Source: a virus
Strand: one strand, 5' to 3'
Length of the DNA stretch: 33,718 nt
IMG/VR virus record: IMGVR_UViG_3300035070_003960
Location: 1 to 33,718 of that record
Translations under genes and position numbers: made by a program
Shown: one piece after another, positions 1 through 5,872 of the stretch
Position numbering within the stretch: position 1 is the stretch's first letter
Layout: each line of letters starts with the position of its first letter
The notes under the pieces: generated by a model
Database searches by the model: none
Told to the model about the DNA's origin: nothing
Seen by the model: the letters and a program-made list of their open reading frames with translations, nothing else

Positions 1-1061
1 TGAAATAGCTGATTAACAAGTAGTATATTGGCCATCTTATCCTTTTTAGATTCGATTAGGTTTAGTCCAGTCCGATAAAGATCATCCCAAACCGATGCAG
101 CGTCAATCCGTCCTGCTTTCATAGAAAAATCAGCAACCACAGGAAGGGATCCGTATCTAATACATACACGATGTAAATCCTGTACACTCGCCCCTTTGCC
201 ATACCATTCGTCAAATACGTAAATTGTGCCGTGTTCAGTCTTAGCTAAAAATAAAATAGCTGAATCGTTAACCGTACCGTGATCTAGTGCTACGCATTTA
301 TACCAATTAGGCTGAACCTGTAACCTTTTGATTTTGTGATGTTTCATCATAGCCGTATATACTTGCTCGTCTACCGTATCCCAATCACCCCATAAGAACC
401 GCTTTAAGAACGATTCAGGATAGTTTTTCTCTAGGTTAGCTATATAGTCCTTAGGAATGTTCGCAATGTTTTCATGTGCCGTTCCTTTAATGTATAAAAT
501 GCCGTTTTTGGTACGCCATTCTTCACTTGACTCGATATAGAGATTTTTAAAAAAACTGCTTCCAGGGTTCCCCTCAGTGATTATCAAAGGTCGTTTAATT
601 GCTTGCCCTGACAACCTTCCTAAGCAACCTAAATAAAGGTTCTTTGAAAGACGTTCAGCTTGAACTAAAAGGATGGCATCGTAACAGGCGCTCTTCAACT
701 TTTCGTCGACGTCAAAGGCCCTGAATTGAATAACAGAACCATTATTGAACACTGCTTCCCTTTTAGTCTTTGAGTATTCATATCCGTTGGATTCTGGTGG
801 GAATGCGTCCAACATTTGTTTGATGCAGGAATCATACAGCGTGTTATAAGATTCCCTGATAATAGCCGTGTTAGCACCCGGATACAGCGTGCATAGTAAG
901 AAGATGCAAAACATCGTTGCATATGACTTGCCTGATCTGTAACCACCCCACAGAGCGCAATGTGTGTAAGGATTATCCGTACGCTGTTCAAGCCTACCGT
1001 CAACTTTTTGAAATATGGCTTTGAATAGCTTGGTCTGCGTGGGATTTAACTTGATATTCAA
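1..1061 (-). CDS. Terminase large subunit, N-terminal part (continues at 33641)
   Basis: This is the ATP-driven DNA packaging motor, which docks on the portal and cuts concatemeric DNA. I translated it from 1061 down to base 1 and it continues in frame into 33641-33380, giving 440 residues. The Walker A motif GGYRSGKS is at about residues 39-46. A Walker B-like segment, LIITEGNP, lies near residue 160. The nuclease domain begins with ALDHGTVND near residue 260 and has VADFS near 310. No ATG precedes the ATPase motif. The best start is TTG at 1061, which overlaps the stop of the upstream membrane-protein gene (TTGA) and follows a GGGTGGG stretch; GTG at 1070 is the alternative. The gene looks split only because the circular map was opened inside it. 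Confidence 0.95.
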   Translation of the reverse strand, partial: MNIKLNPTQTKLFKAIFQKVDGRLEQRTDNPYTHCALWGGYRSGKSYATMFCIFLLCTLYPGANTAIIRESYNTLYDSCIKQMLDAFPPESNGYEYSKTKREAVFNNGSVIQFRAFDVDEKLKSACYDAILLVQAERLSKNLYLGCLGRLSGQAIKRPLIITEGNPGSSFFKNLYIESSEEWRTKNGILYIKGTAHENIANIPKDYIANLEKNYPESFLKRFLWGDWDTVDEQVYTAMMKHHKIKRLQVQPNWYKCVALDHGTVNDSAILFLAKTEHGTIYVFDEWYGKGASVQDLHRVCIRYGSLPVVADFSMKAGRIDAASVWDDLYRTGLNLIESKKDKMANILLVNQLF

Positions 1062-1285
1062 CCTACCCACCCTTGATCTAATCTGTTTTGTTCGTCACCT
1101 TCGCGGATAACATCACCTAACGTAGGCTCTTTCTTAAAGGTACGCAACGGATCTTGTTGGATTCTATAGAAATGTAAAGCGCGTATACCTAGTGTGAAGG
1201 CTGTAAGAAAAACAAATGTTAGAATAATGATCAATACCGCTATGGTTACTGTGCAAGCTAGTATATACGTGTAGCTACCCCACAT
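1058..1285 (-). CDS. Small single-pass membrane protein between the terminase subunits
   Basis: A 75-residue protein with one long hydrophobic segment at about residues 8-33, followed by a charged cytoplasmic-looking tail. The family is not recognised. Its ATG overlaps the stop codon of the small terminase gene (TAATG) behind a GAGGA ribosome site, and its own stop overlaps the TTG start of the large terminase. It is therefore locked into the packaging operon by translational coupling. A holin or spanin-like role is possible because no other holin is obvious in the genome, but nothing in the sequence proves it. Confidence 0.7.
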   Translation of the reverse strand: MWGSYTYILACTVTIAVLIIILTFVFLTAFTLGIRALHFYRIQQDPLRTFKKEPTLGDVIREGDEQNRLDQGWVG

Positions 1286-1749
1286 TACTCATCCTCCGTA
1301 AGTGAGATATTGATAGCGTTAACCGTGTTATTGTTGGTAACGTTTTGTTGCTGATCCAGCATACCTATCATCTCGTAATATAATCGTTGACTAGACGGGA
1401 TACCCTTAGCTGCCATTCTAACTAGCGACATAGTAATTCCCTCCCTAAAAAACTTCATTTTTTCGATTAATTCAGCGTTGTCCTTAACGTCCTCTTTGAT
1501 TTTTCTCATGTGGTTCTGAACCGTCACAGTAGACACGCCAGATGCGTCAGCTATTTCCTGTAACGTAGGAAATCGGCTTCGCTCAGTCTTAACGCACAAG
1601 TTGTATAGTGTTTCAACAATTGATCTGTGATTTTTCTCAAATTTAGTTAATTTCACTTCATCTAGTGCGTACAAATCTTTATTCTCCTTCTTAAGAACCT
1701 TTGTTAATTCCTTCTTTTTCTTCTTGATTAACCCCTCTTTTTTTTTCAT
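1285..1749 (-). CDS. Terminase small subunit (HTH)
   Basis: A 154-residue protein with a very lysine-rich N-terminus, a helix-turn-helix at about residues 60-90 (a TLQEIADASGVS-type helix pair followed by TVTVQNHMRKI), a helical oligomerisation region, and an acidic, polar C-terminus. Size, HTH position and location just upstream of the large subunit match phage small terminases, which recognise the packaging site and load the motor. The ATG at 1749 has no clear Shine-Dalgarno sequence. The assignment rests on context and architecture, not on a signature motif. Confidence 0.8.
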   Translation of the reverse strand: MKKKEGLIKKKKKELTKVLKKENKDLYALDEVKLTKFEKNHRSIVETLYNLCVKTERSRFPTLQEIADASGVSTVTVQNHMRKIKEDVKDNAELIEKMKFFREGITMSLVRMAAKGIPSSQRLYYEMIGMLDQQQNVTNNNTVNAINISLTEDE

Positions 1750-1782
1750 TTGTTATTTAAGTAAGTAAAAACAAAAAAAAAA

Positions 1783-1881
1783 CTACTCACGCATTATCTT
1801 AATCATCAGCCAAACAATTACAATAAATGCCACGACCAATCCCCATAATGTTGCATAAAATAGAATATCACCCATTATCAT
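1783..1881 (-). CDS. 32-residue predicted membrane peptide
   Basis: This short ORF was read directly from the minus strand: ATG at 1881 (or 1875) to TAG at 1783. The peptide is a single hydrophobic helix (core TLWGLVVAFIVIVWLMI) with a basic end, typical of tiny phage membrane proteins. It lies between the 60-residue ORF and the small terminase in the same orientation. Ribosome-site evidence is weak (GTGGA just upstream). The function is unknown; a small membrane or lysis accessory role is only a guess. Confidence 0.45.
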   Translation of the reverse strand: MIMGDILFYATLWGLVVAFIVIVWLMIKIMRE

Positions 1882-1885
1882 TTCC

Positions 1886-1901
1886 ACAGTCTTGTATCTT
1901 A
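1886..1901. repeat. Direct repeat copy 1 (16 bp)
   Basis: ACAGTCTTGTATCTTA here matches 15 of 16 bases of 2120-2135. Read on the minus strand, each copy lies just upstream of an operon-head element: this one precedes the 32-residue ORF. It could be a regulator site or a duplication remnant. Confidence 0.6.
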
Positions 1902-2081
1902 CCCAAATGAAACATGACTTAATAACCAATTTAAATCTATATTCTCAATATCTGAGGGGTGTAGGATTCCATAAGATGTTTTTTTAAATAAGCCTTCACC
2001 CGTCAAATTTAAGTTTACTCGCCCCAATAACTTTTCTATATTCAATCTTTCATCAATATCCCTATTTATTTCTTGGTGCAT
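1899..2081 (-). CDS. Hypothetical protein, 60 residues, probable leaderless start
   Basis: A short, mixed-charge protein with no recognised domain. It is the first ORF of the leftward packaging operon. A good promoter (TTGATT, 16-nt spacer, TATAAT) ends 6 nt before its ATG, so the transcript would begin at or next to the start codon, and there is no Shine-Dalgarno sequence. Near-identical 16-bp direct repeats lie on both sides of it (1886-1901 and 2120-2135). It may be a real early peptide, or merely the first ORF after the operon promoter. Confidence 0.45.
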   Translation of the reverse strand: MHQEINRDIDERLNIEKLLGRVNLNLTGEGLFKKTSYGILHPSDIENIDLNWLLSHVSFG

Positions 2082-2087
2082 ACTTTT

Positions 2088-2115
2088 ATTATAGTCGAAT
2101 GAAACTAGAAATCAA
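2088..2115 (-). promoter_or_regulatory. Leftward sigma70-type promoter for the packaging operon
   Basis: On the minus strand the -35 TTGATT is at 2110-2115, followed by a 16-nt spacer and a perfect -10 TATAAT at 2088-2093. The expected transcription start falls at or next to the ATG at 2081. Confidence 0.65.
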
Positions 2116-2119
2116 TACT

Positions 2120-2135
2120 ACAGTCTTGTAACTTA
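2120..2135. repeat. Direct repeat copy 2 (16 bp)
   Basis: ACAGTCTTGTAACTTA, the partner of 1886-1901 with one mismatch. It sits just upstream of the -35 of the leftward promoter, where an activator or repressor could bind. Confidence 0.6.
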
Positions 2136-2140
2136 ACAAA

Positions 2141-2190
2141 TTAATATAATAATAGTGTTGACATAATAATGTTGTGTGTTATTATATTAA
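2141..2190. promoter_or_regulatory. 12-bp inverted repeat over the early rightward promoter (operator candidate)
   Basis: TTAATATAATAA at 2141-2152 and its exact reverse complement TTATTATATTAA at 2179-2190 flank the -35 box, and the right arm covers the -10. A protein bound to both arms would block the early promoter. The RemA-like product of the first gene or the HTH repressor are the candidate ligands. Confidence 0.5.
2158..2185 (+). promoter_or_regulatory. Strong early rightward promoter
   Basis: A perfect -35 TTGACA at 2158-2163, a 16-nt spacer and -10 TATTAT at 2180-2185. It is followed by a near-consensus ribosome site, AGGAGGTGA at 2201-2209, 6 nt before the ATG at 2216. It drives the 2216-3831 operon. 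Confidence 0.75.
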
Positions 2191-2215
2191 CATATTAAAC
2201 AGGAGGTGAAAGTAA

Positions 2216-2446
2216 ATGAGCAAAAATAAATCAAGTGTCTTAAATGTAGGGTTTAACAATTTTATTCCAGTAAGTAAGTTGGTGGCGGTTGTAGATACAG
2301 AATCAAATGACGCTAGTTTGTTAATTAAGAAATATAAAAAAATCGATGCCACGCAAAATAGAAAGGCTAAATCCATAGTCATTATGGATAACGACCAAGT
2401 GGTACTGAGTGCAGTTTCGGTTAAGACGTTGTTAAAAAGAATTTAA
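2216..2446 (+). CDS. RemA/DUF370-family DNA-binding regulator
   Basis: A 76-residue protein that follows the RemA pattern over almost its full length: NVGFNNF near residues 10-16, a VAVVDTES strand and turn at 24-30, IDATQNR at 43-49, and SIVIMDNDQVVLSA at 53-66. RemA is a small multimeric DNA-binding regulator of biofilm-matrix genes in Bacillus, and DUF370 relatives occur in many bacteria. From memory, RemA contacts DNA through basic residues in the loop after IDAT; here that loop keeps R49 and K50. It is the first gene behind the strongest promoter and ribosome site in the genome, with an inverted repeat across that promoter, which fits an autoregulated early regulator. The role in this phage is inferred. 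Confidence 0.88.
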   Translation: MSKNKSSVLNVGFNNFIPVSKLVAVVDTESNDASLLIKKYKKIDATQNRKAKSIVIMDNDQVVLSAVSVKTLLKRI

Positions 2447-2461
2447 GTAAGAGGTGTAAAA

Positions 2462-2680
2462 ATGAAAGTAATAAACAGCAGTGAAAAAATAATAGATCTA
2501 TATATTAGACAACAAGAAGTGATGGATAAATTAAACGCTGATATTCAAGCGTACAAAGCAAAATTTAAATTAGATGATAGGTTTTATAATAAGGACTACC
2601 GAAATGAGTCTGTATTGTTAGAATCGTACCTATCAGACGTAGAAAAAGAGATCTATCAAGACTTGGAGGTAGACCAATGA
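2462..2680 (+). CDS. Hypothetical protein, 72 residues, helical
   Basis: A charged, probably all-helical protein rich in Lys, Asp and Glu, with heptad-like spacing over the first 35 residues. No family is recognised. It has an AAGAGGTG ribosome site, follows the RemA-like gene by 15 nt, and its stop overlaps the next ATG (ATGA). It is likely an early host-takeover or accessory protein by position only. Confidence 0.7.
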   Translation: MKVINSSEKIIDLYIRQQEVMDKLNADIQAYKAKFKLDDRFYNKDYRNESVLLESYLSDVEKEIYQDLEVDQ

Positions 2681-2751
2681 ATATCGAAATTATTAGCGAC
2701 ACGTGGGCATATTGTAAAGATTCTAATAAGATAATCAAAAGAGGTGTGTAA
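2677..2751 (+). CDS. 24-residue micro-protein
   Basis: ATG at 2677 overlaps the upstream stop (ATGA) and its TAA overlaps the next ATG (TAATG). A strong GGAGGT site sits at 2664-2669. The peptide starts MNIEIISDTWAYC and ends with basic residues. The excellent ribosome site and exact coupling on both sides argue that it is translated. The function is unknown. Confidence 0.55.
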   Translation: MNIEIISDTWAYCKDSNKIIKRGV

Positions 2752-3053
2752 TGAAAAATATGATAGGTAAGAAATATATAGTGACTGTTGATAATGGTTG
2801 GTTTGATGAAGGTACGAATTTAGAAATTATAGATCATAGATTAAGTCGTACAATTATCGAAAAATTTCAAAGTGATGAACAAGAATATAATAAATATTAT
2901 GATGAAGACGAGTGTCCTAACAATCAAACAACGTATCAATACAAATTTATTTTAAGGGTGCAACATGATAAGGATACGTGGTACTCAGCATATAACGATA
3001 TTACATTTTTAGAATATGCGGTAGAATTTTGTGATGAGCTAAAGAATGAATAA
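2751..3053 (+). CDS. Hypothetical protein, 100 residues
   Basis: An acidic protein with alternating beta-strand-like segments (KYIVTVDNGWF, YKFILRVQ) and an acidic mid-region around residues 41-56. It starts from an ATG behind GAGGTG and overlaps the next gene by 8 nt. No family is recognised. It belongs to the compact early operon. Confidence 0.7.
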   Translation: MKNMIGKKYIVTVDNGWFDEGTNLEIIDHRLSRTIIEKFQSDEQEYNKYYDEDECPNNQTTYQYKFILRVQHDKDTWYSAYNDITFLEYAVEFCDELKNE

Positions 3054-3333
3054 ACATGAATTTTATGACTTAGATGGGAAGCCATGTGACGGTTGGAAAT
3101 ACAATAAAATAATCGGTAGTAAAGAGAGATTTTTAGCTTGTACACACGTGGATAAATTAAAGGTTAGTACTGTTTGGTTAGGCAAGCCCCATTCAGGGGA
3201 AGGTATATTAAACATATTTGAAACAATAGTATTTGATGGTACATACGAAATTGACCCTGTTCGCTACGACACAAAAGAAGAAGCGTTAAAAGGGCATCAA
3301 ATTATTGTAAATAAACTTAAAAAGAATGATTGA
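3046..3333 (+). CDS. Phage early protein, copy 1 of a tandem duplicate
   Basis: A 95-residue protein with a conserved core: a YDLDGKP start, V-S-T-V-W-L-G near residue 40, then NIFETIVFDG near 56, and a T-x-E-E-A-x-x-G-H segment near the C-terminus. This pattern is common in phage hypothetical proteins of unknown role. The next gene shows the same order of motifs, so the pair arose by tandem duplication. It overlaps its neighbours by 8 nt on both sides. Confidence 0.75.
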   Translation: MNKHEFYDLDGKPCDGWKYNKIIGSKERFLACTHVDKLKVSTVWLGKPHSGEGILNIFETIVFDGTYEIDPVRYDTKEEALKGHQIIVNKLKKND

Positions 3334-3622
3334 TATTCTTCCCCTATATTACAACATGGACGGCTTAGCGACTGACGCTGAGACGTGGAAAGATTTAATT
3401 GAAAACAACAAGAATATTTTACATGTCGATACGGTAAATGGGTATCAAGTTAGTACAATACTAGTGGGTTTAGCTTCCCCGATGGGTGAGGGTAAAATAA
3501 ATATTTTTGAGACGATTGTGTTTGATCAAAAAGGTAAAGATGTTGAGGTTAAACGATGTGATACGCCTGCTGAAGCTAGTTACTGGCATAAATCGTTGGT
3601 TAAGGAATATGAAATTAAATAA
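3326..3622 (+). CDS. Phage early protein, diverged copy 2 of the tandem duplicate
   Basis: A 98-residue paralogue of the preceding gene. It shares the YNMDG start, VSTILVGL, GEGKINIFETIVFD (almost identical to the first copy), and a T-P-A-E-A-x-x-W-H segment in place of E-E-A-x-x-G-H. The conserved glycine-histidine of the C-terminal segment has become Trp-His, so the two copies may have separate roles. The function is unknown. Confidence 0.75.
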   Translation: MIDILPLYYNMDGLATDAETWKDLIENNKNILHVDTVNGYQVSTILVGLASPMGEGKINIFETIVFDQKGKDVEVKRCDTPAEASYWHKSLVKEYEIK

Positions 3623-3689
3623 AAAAAACCCCTCATTAAAGAGGGGATACCTTGATTGGCTTGATGATCCTACCGTGGCACTTAAATAA
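3610..3689 (+). CDS. Possible 26-residue micro-ORF
   Basis: It starts at the ATG at 3610 (AAGGA 2 nt upstream), overlaps the end of the previous gene by 13 nt, and stops 4 nt before the next ATG. The basic N-terminal half is followed by YLDWLDDPTVALK. Tight packing favours translation, but it runs through a terminator-like hairpin and the ribosome site is poorly spaced. Confidence 0.3.
3621..3646 (-). terminator. Leftward intrinsic terminator
   Basis: A perfect 6-bp GC stem (CCCCTC at 3629-3634 with GAGGGG at 3641-3646, 6-nt loop). On the minus strand it is followed by eight T residues (3628-3621). It would stop leftward transcripts from the 4848 operon before they run antisense into the early genes. 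There is no T tract on the plus side. Confidence 0.7.
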
Positions 3690-3693
3690 TAAC

Positions 3694-3831
3694 ATGAAAA
3701 ATATATTCCCAATAATTTTAATACTACTAAATCTGGTGGCCTCACTAGTCTATATCCTGCACAAAGATTGGTATAAATCGGTCTACTGGATAAGTGCCGC
3801 GACACTAACTTATTGCGTGACCTTTGGATAA
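3694..3831 (+). CDS. Small phage membrane protein, 45 residues
   Basis: This ORF starts at the ATG at 3694. There are two hydrophobic segments: IFPIILILLNLVASLVYIL, and a second around YWISAATLTYCVTF, joined by HKDWYKS. Small phage membrane proteins with this layout (hydrophobic helix, H-x-D-W, then Y-W and a second helix) are frequent, and their role is not established. An in-frame ATG at 3664 and a TTG at 3652 behind GAGGGG are alternative starts. Confidence 0.65.
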   Translation: MKNIFPIILILLNLVASLVYILHKDWYKSVYWISAATLTYCVTFG

Positions 3832-3837
3832 AACTAT

Positions 3838-3843
3838 TATAAT
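3838..3843 (+). promoter_or_regulatory. -10 box TATAAT directly before the 3852 gene
   Basis: A perfect TATAAT 8 nt before the ATG at 3852, with no Shine-Dalgarno sequence between. The -35 is weak (TTGCGT at 3813-3818, 19-nt spacer). The transcript would be leaderless or nearly so. Confidence 0.5.
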
Positions 3844-3851
3844 ATCAACAT

Positions 3852-4121
3852 ATGGAACAACAATTTAAACCATATTTTAATAAAGAAAAATTCGCCCAAT
3901 TGCTATCGCGGTGTAACAAGGCTGAAATAGCTCGAAGCTCTGAGAAATTCACAGGTATAAAAATAGGGTTATCAACAATTCAACAAATGAGCCAACAACT
4001 TGCTGATAACCCCCAATTAATCACAATCGTGGTTATTTTGTTTACGATTAATTCGATTTATAAAGACAATCACACCGTGAACGACTTTATCGAATTTGAA
4101 AAAATAGATATTATTTCTTAA
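3852..4121 (+). CDS. Hypothetical protein, 89 residues, probable leaderless start
   Basis: The protein has a polar helical N-terminal half and one hydrophobic segment near residues 55-66 (LITIVVILFTI). No family is recognised. It has its own -10 box 8 nt upstream and no ribosome site. Its 3' end overlaps the convergent minus-strand gene by 11 bp, so the two transcripts are mutually antisense at their ends. Confidence 0.55.
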   Translation: MEQQFKPYFNKEKFAQLLSRCNKAEIARSSEKFTGIKIGLSTIQQMSQQLADNPQLITIVVILFTINSIYKDNHTVNDFIEFEKIDIIS

Positions 4122-4296
4122 GATTTTGATAAAACTTTTTGAGCTTAGATTCTAGCTCGCGTACAGATAACTTACCGCCCAGGAACCAATCAAGAAAGTG
4201 CCTGGGCGGTCTAGTGTATAGTTCAATCCCATTTAATTTAGCAAACTCGCGCCTGGACTGCTCATCTACGTATGAATATTGGTCTCGTAATTCCAT
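4111..4296 (-). CDS. Hypothetical protein, 61 residues
   Basis: The start is placed at the ATG at 4296 because it overlaps the stop of the preceding gene (TAATG); a longer in-frame version beginning at 4338 would overlap that gene by 43 nt. The protein is basic, with a tryptophan/proline-rich centre (RPPRHFLDWFLGGK) and a lysine-rich C-terminal helix. The function is unknown. It is the last gene of the small leftward operon that begins at 4848. Confidence 0.6.
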   Translation of the reverse strand: MELRDQYSYVDEQSRREFAKLNGIELYTRPPRHFLDWFLGGKLSVRELESKLKKFYQNLKK

Positions 4297-4592
4297 TACA
4301 ATATCAACTTCTCCAATACAAGTCCGCCAGCTACGCATAGTAATGTAACTAAAACTGTAGCCCCATACTTTACGGCTGCTATAAAATTTTCTTGTTTCGT
4401 CTGAATCTGCCTTAACTTATTGCGTGTTTCCGTCGTGAACGAATTTAAAATCATACTCGCTAAATCGAGCGCACAATTTAAATTATCAGCTCCAATTTCT
4501 GGGTATTTTGCTCTTAGCTCAGTTCGCATATTAGATAGACGCGCTTGGATCTTATGCCCATTACCGTTACCGTTACTTTCCGTTGAGTTCAT
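4296..4592 (-). CDS. Hypothetical tail-anchored membrane protein, 98 residues
   Basis: A polar N-terminus with an N-G-N-G-N-G stretch, a helical middle, and one C-terminal hydrophobic helix (VKYGATVLVTLLCVAGGLVL) ending in EKLIL. The arrangement suggests an N-in tail anchor. It overlaps the upstream gene by 20 nt and the downstream gene by 1 nt. A lysis or superinfection-exclusion role is possible for a small early membrane protein, but nothing specific is recognised. Confidence 0.65.
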   Translation of the reverse strand: MNSTESNGNGNGHKIQARLSNMRTELRAKYPEIGADNLNCALDLASMILNSFTTETRNKLRQIQTKQENFIAAVKYGATVLVTLLCVAGGLVLEKLIL

Positions 4593-4848
4593 TTAGCGTG
4601 TTAAATAATTTCAGGCTATCTTCAAAATAAAGCAAGTTATCCTGTGATTTCTTGAAGTTGCCCTGGTATCGTATTTTGGAGGCTGGATTATCAAGGCCAG
4701 TCTCAAAATTCTCATTTTTTGACCCCTCGCACATAGCCCCCTCGCAAACGGCTGAAAACACGGAATTAAGCCCCTTTAAGAGGTTCACGCTATCCCTGGC
4801 CTCCATCGTCAAAGAAAGTGTCGCCCGCTTCGTTCTAATTTTTCCCAT
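4573..4848 (-). CDS. Hypothetical protein, 91 residues, operon head
   Basis: The N-terminus is basic (MGKIRTKRATLSL), and a repeated C-E-G pair (VCEGAMCEG) lies near residues 34-42. No domain is recognised. A CATAAT -10-like box ends 6 nt before the ATG, with no Shine-Dalgarno sequence, so a leaderless message is likely. It heads the three-gene operon 4848 to 4111, which is separated from the replication operon by 65 bp. Confidence 0.6.
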   Translation of the reverse strand: MGKIRTKRATLSLTMEARDSVNLLKGLNSVFSAVCEGAMCEGSKNENFETGLDNPASKIRYQGNFKKSQDNLLYFEDSLKLFNTLNELNGK

Positions 4849-4854
4849 ACTTTA

Positions 4855-4860
4855 ATTATG
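4855..4860 (-). promoter_or_regulatory. -10-like box CATAAT for the 4848 operon
   Basis: On the minus strand CATAAT lies 6 nt before the ATG at 4848, in the same geometry as the 2081 gene. The -35 region is only a T-rich run, so activity is uncertain. Confidence 0.35.
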
Positions 4861-4913
4861 GCATAGATATAGTTAAAAAAAAGGCTTGATTTTATGAAAA
4901 AATTCGACTTTTA

Positions 4914-5141
4914 CTAGAATCTTTTTTCCTGCATTTGCTCGAACGAAACGGCGGTGTTTGCGTTGTACCGTGGCAAATCGTCAGACCAGCCATAAAACTG
5001 ACGAAATGACACGGTACTTGGTTGTGATGGTTCTTTTTTGACCCATCTTTTTTTGAAAAATCGCTCTACTTTTTTAGAGCTGAAATTGTTATGATCGAAT
5101 TTGTTAGAATTGAAATTCGTCATCTCCTGGTGTGTTGTCAT
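4914..5141 (-). CDS. Hypothetical protein, about 75 residues
   Basis: A basic, asparagine-rich N-terminal region is followed by FFKKRWVKKEPSQ and a tail containing FRQFYGWSDDLPRYN. The start is uncertain: ATG 5141 (MTTHQE) and ATG 5123 (MTNFNS) both lie inside the end of the upstream gene; the open frame extends to 5180 without a ribosome site. No family is recognised. It is the last gene of the replication operon. Confidence 0.5.
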   Translation of the reverse strand: MTTHQEMTNFNSNKFDHNNFSSKKVERFFKKRWVKKEPSQPSTVSFRQFYGWSDDLPRYNANTAVSFEQMQEKRF

Positions 5142-5448
5142 ATAGGTAATCTTGGCTGAACAGACGAAAATTGTCCACATGAAAGGACTGGAGAAGCATG
5201 ATACAACGCGTTGCAGAGTGGATAAGATTATATCGTTCTTCTGGATTTTTAGGATCTTTCATAAATGCATCTAAATGTTTTCTGATATGTTCAATATGAT
5301 GTTCATAACCCCTCAAATGCCAGTCGTTGGCTTTGTACTTCTCGAATCCTTTCTTATAGCACATTGCCAGCTCTGAAATCGCCTCACCAAAATCTTTTTG
5401 GAAATCGGCCTCCATTTTTTTAATCTTGAAATAACTTAACTTAGCCAT
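5104..5448 (-). CDS. Possible all-alpha NTP pyrophosphohydrolase-like protein (DUF5664-like)
   Basis: A 114-residue helical protein. The central part has GFEKYKANDW, then HIRKHLDAF, then a helix with HSATRCIMLLQ. The spacing of K-Y, N-W, RHL-like and H-A-x-R elements resembles the DUF5664 dATP/dGTP diphosphohydrolase family of phages, which adjusts nucleotide pools. The metal-binding acidic pattern is not clear enough for a firm call. It overlaps the nuclease gene upstream by 8 nt. Confidence 0.5.
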   Translation of the reverse strand: MAKLSYFKIKKMEADFQKDFGEAISELAMCYKKGFEKYKANDWHLRGYEHHIEHIRKHLDAFMKDPKNPEERYNLIHSATRCIMLLQSFHVDNFRLFSQDYLYDNTPGDDEFQF

Positions 5449-5809
5449 GTAGCACCTCTTGAATATCTTCGTAAATTTTTTGTGGATTTTCTAAAATCAT
5501 TCCACCTTGATACCGCAACACCGTCCAACCTAAAAGATTAGCTTCGTTTATTTTTTCATAATCGCTAGGCGTATTGTGTCTACCACCTCCATAGCTTGAC
5601 CGTTGCCCCCCGTCACACTCAACGGCTAACCTATGATCGACCCAAGCTAAATCGAATCGCCATTTGCGAGTTGGGTGAAACTTAAATTCACGAGTCATAC
5701 CCGATAAAACAGACCTATCGATCACCATTAGCTGAGTTATAAGCGTATCACTCAAATCTGGGTGTTTAATTTTACTTTTTTTTGATTTCTTTCTTTTAAC
5801 TTTTTCCAT
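5441..5809 (-). CDS. PD-(D/E)XK endonuclease, DUF559/Vsr-like
   Basis: A 122-residue protein with a lysine-rich N-terminus and then the phage endonuclease pattern: EFKFHPTRKWRFDLAW (E41, D53), LAVECDGG (E64), GRH at 76-78, DYEKINEANLLGWTVLRY (K86). The D53...E64 pair and the following basic residues form the expected metal site. Related small phage nucleases are thought to act in replication or recombination. It sits in the replication operon, and an AAAGG ribosome site lies 6 nt before the ATG. Confidence 0.8.
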   Translation of the reverse strand: MEKVKRKKSKKSKIKHPDLSDTLITQLMVIDRSVLSGMTREFKFHPTRKWRFDLAWVDHRLAVECDGGQRSSYGGGRHNTPSDYEKINEANLLGWTVLRYQGGMILENPQKIYEDIQEVLHG

Positions 5810-5872
5810 ATTTTACCTTTTTTTTTAAGATTTTTATTAACTTTCTGCAAACCCATTACAAAGAAGTTAGTT

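Noticed and set aside
695-1003. 102-residue minus-strand ORF
   Set aside because: It overlaps the large terminase in another frame and has no motif; the terminase frame contains Walker A and continues across the join.
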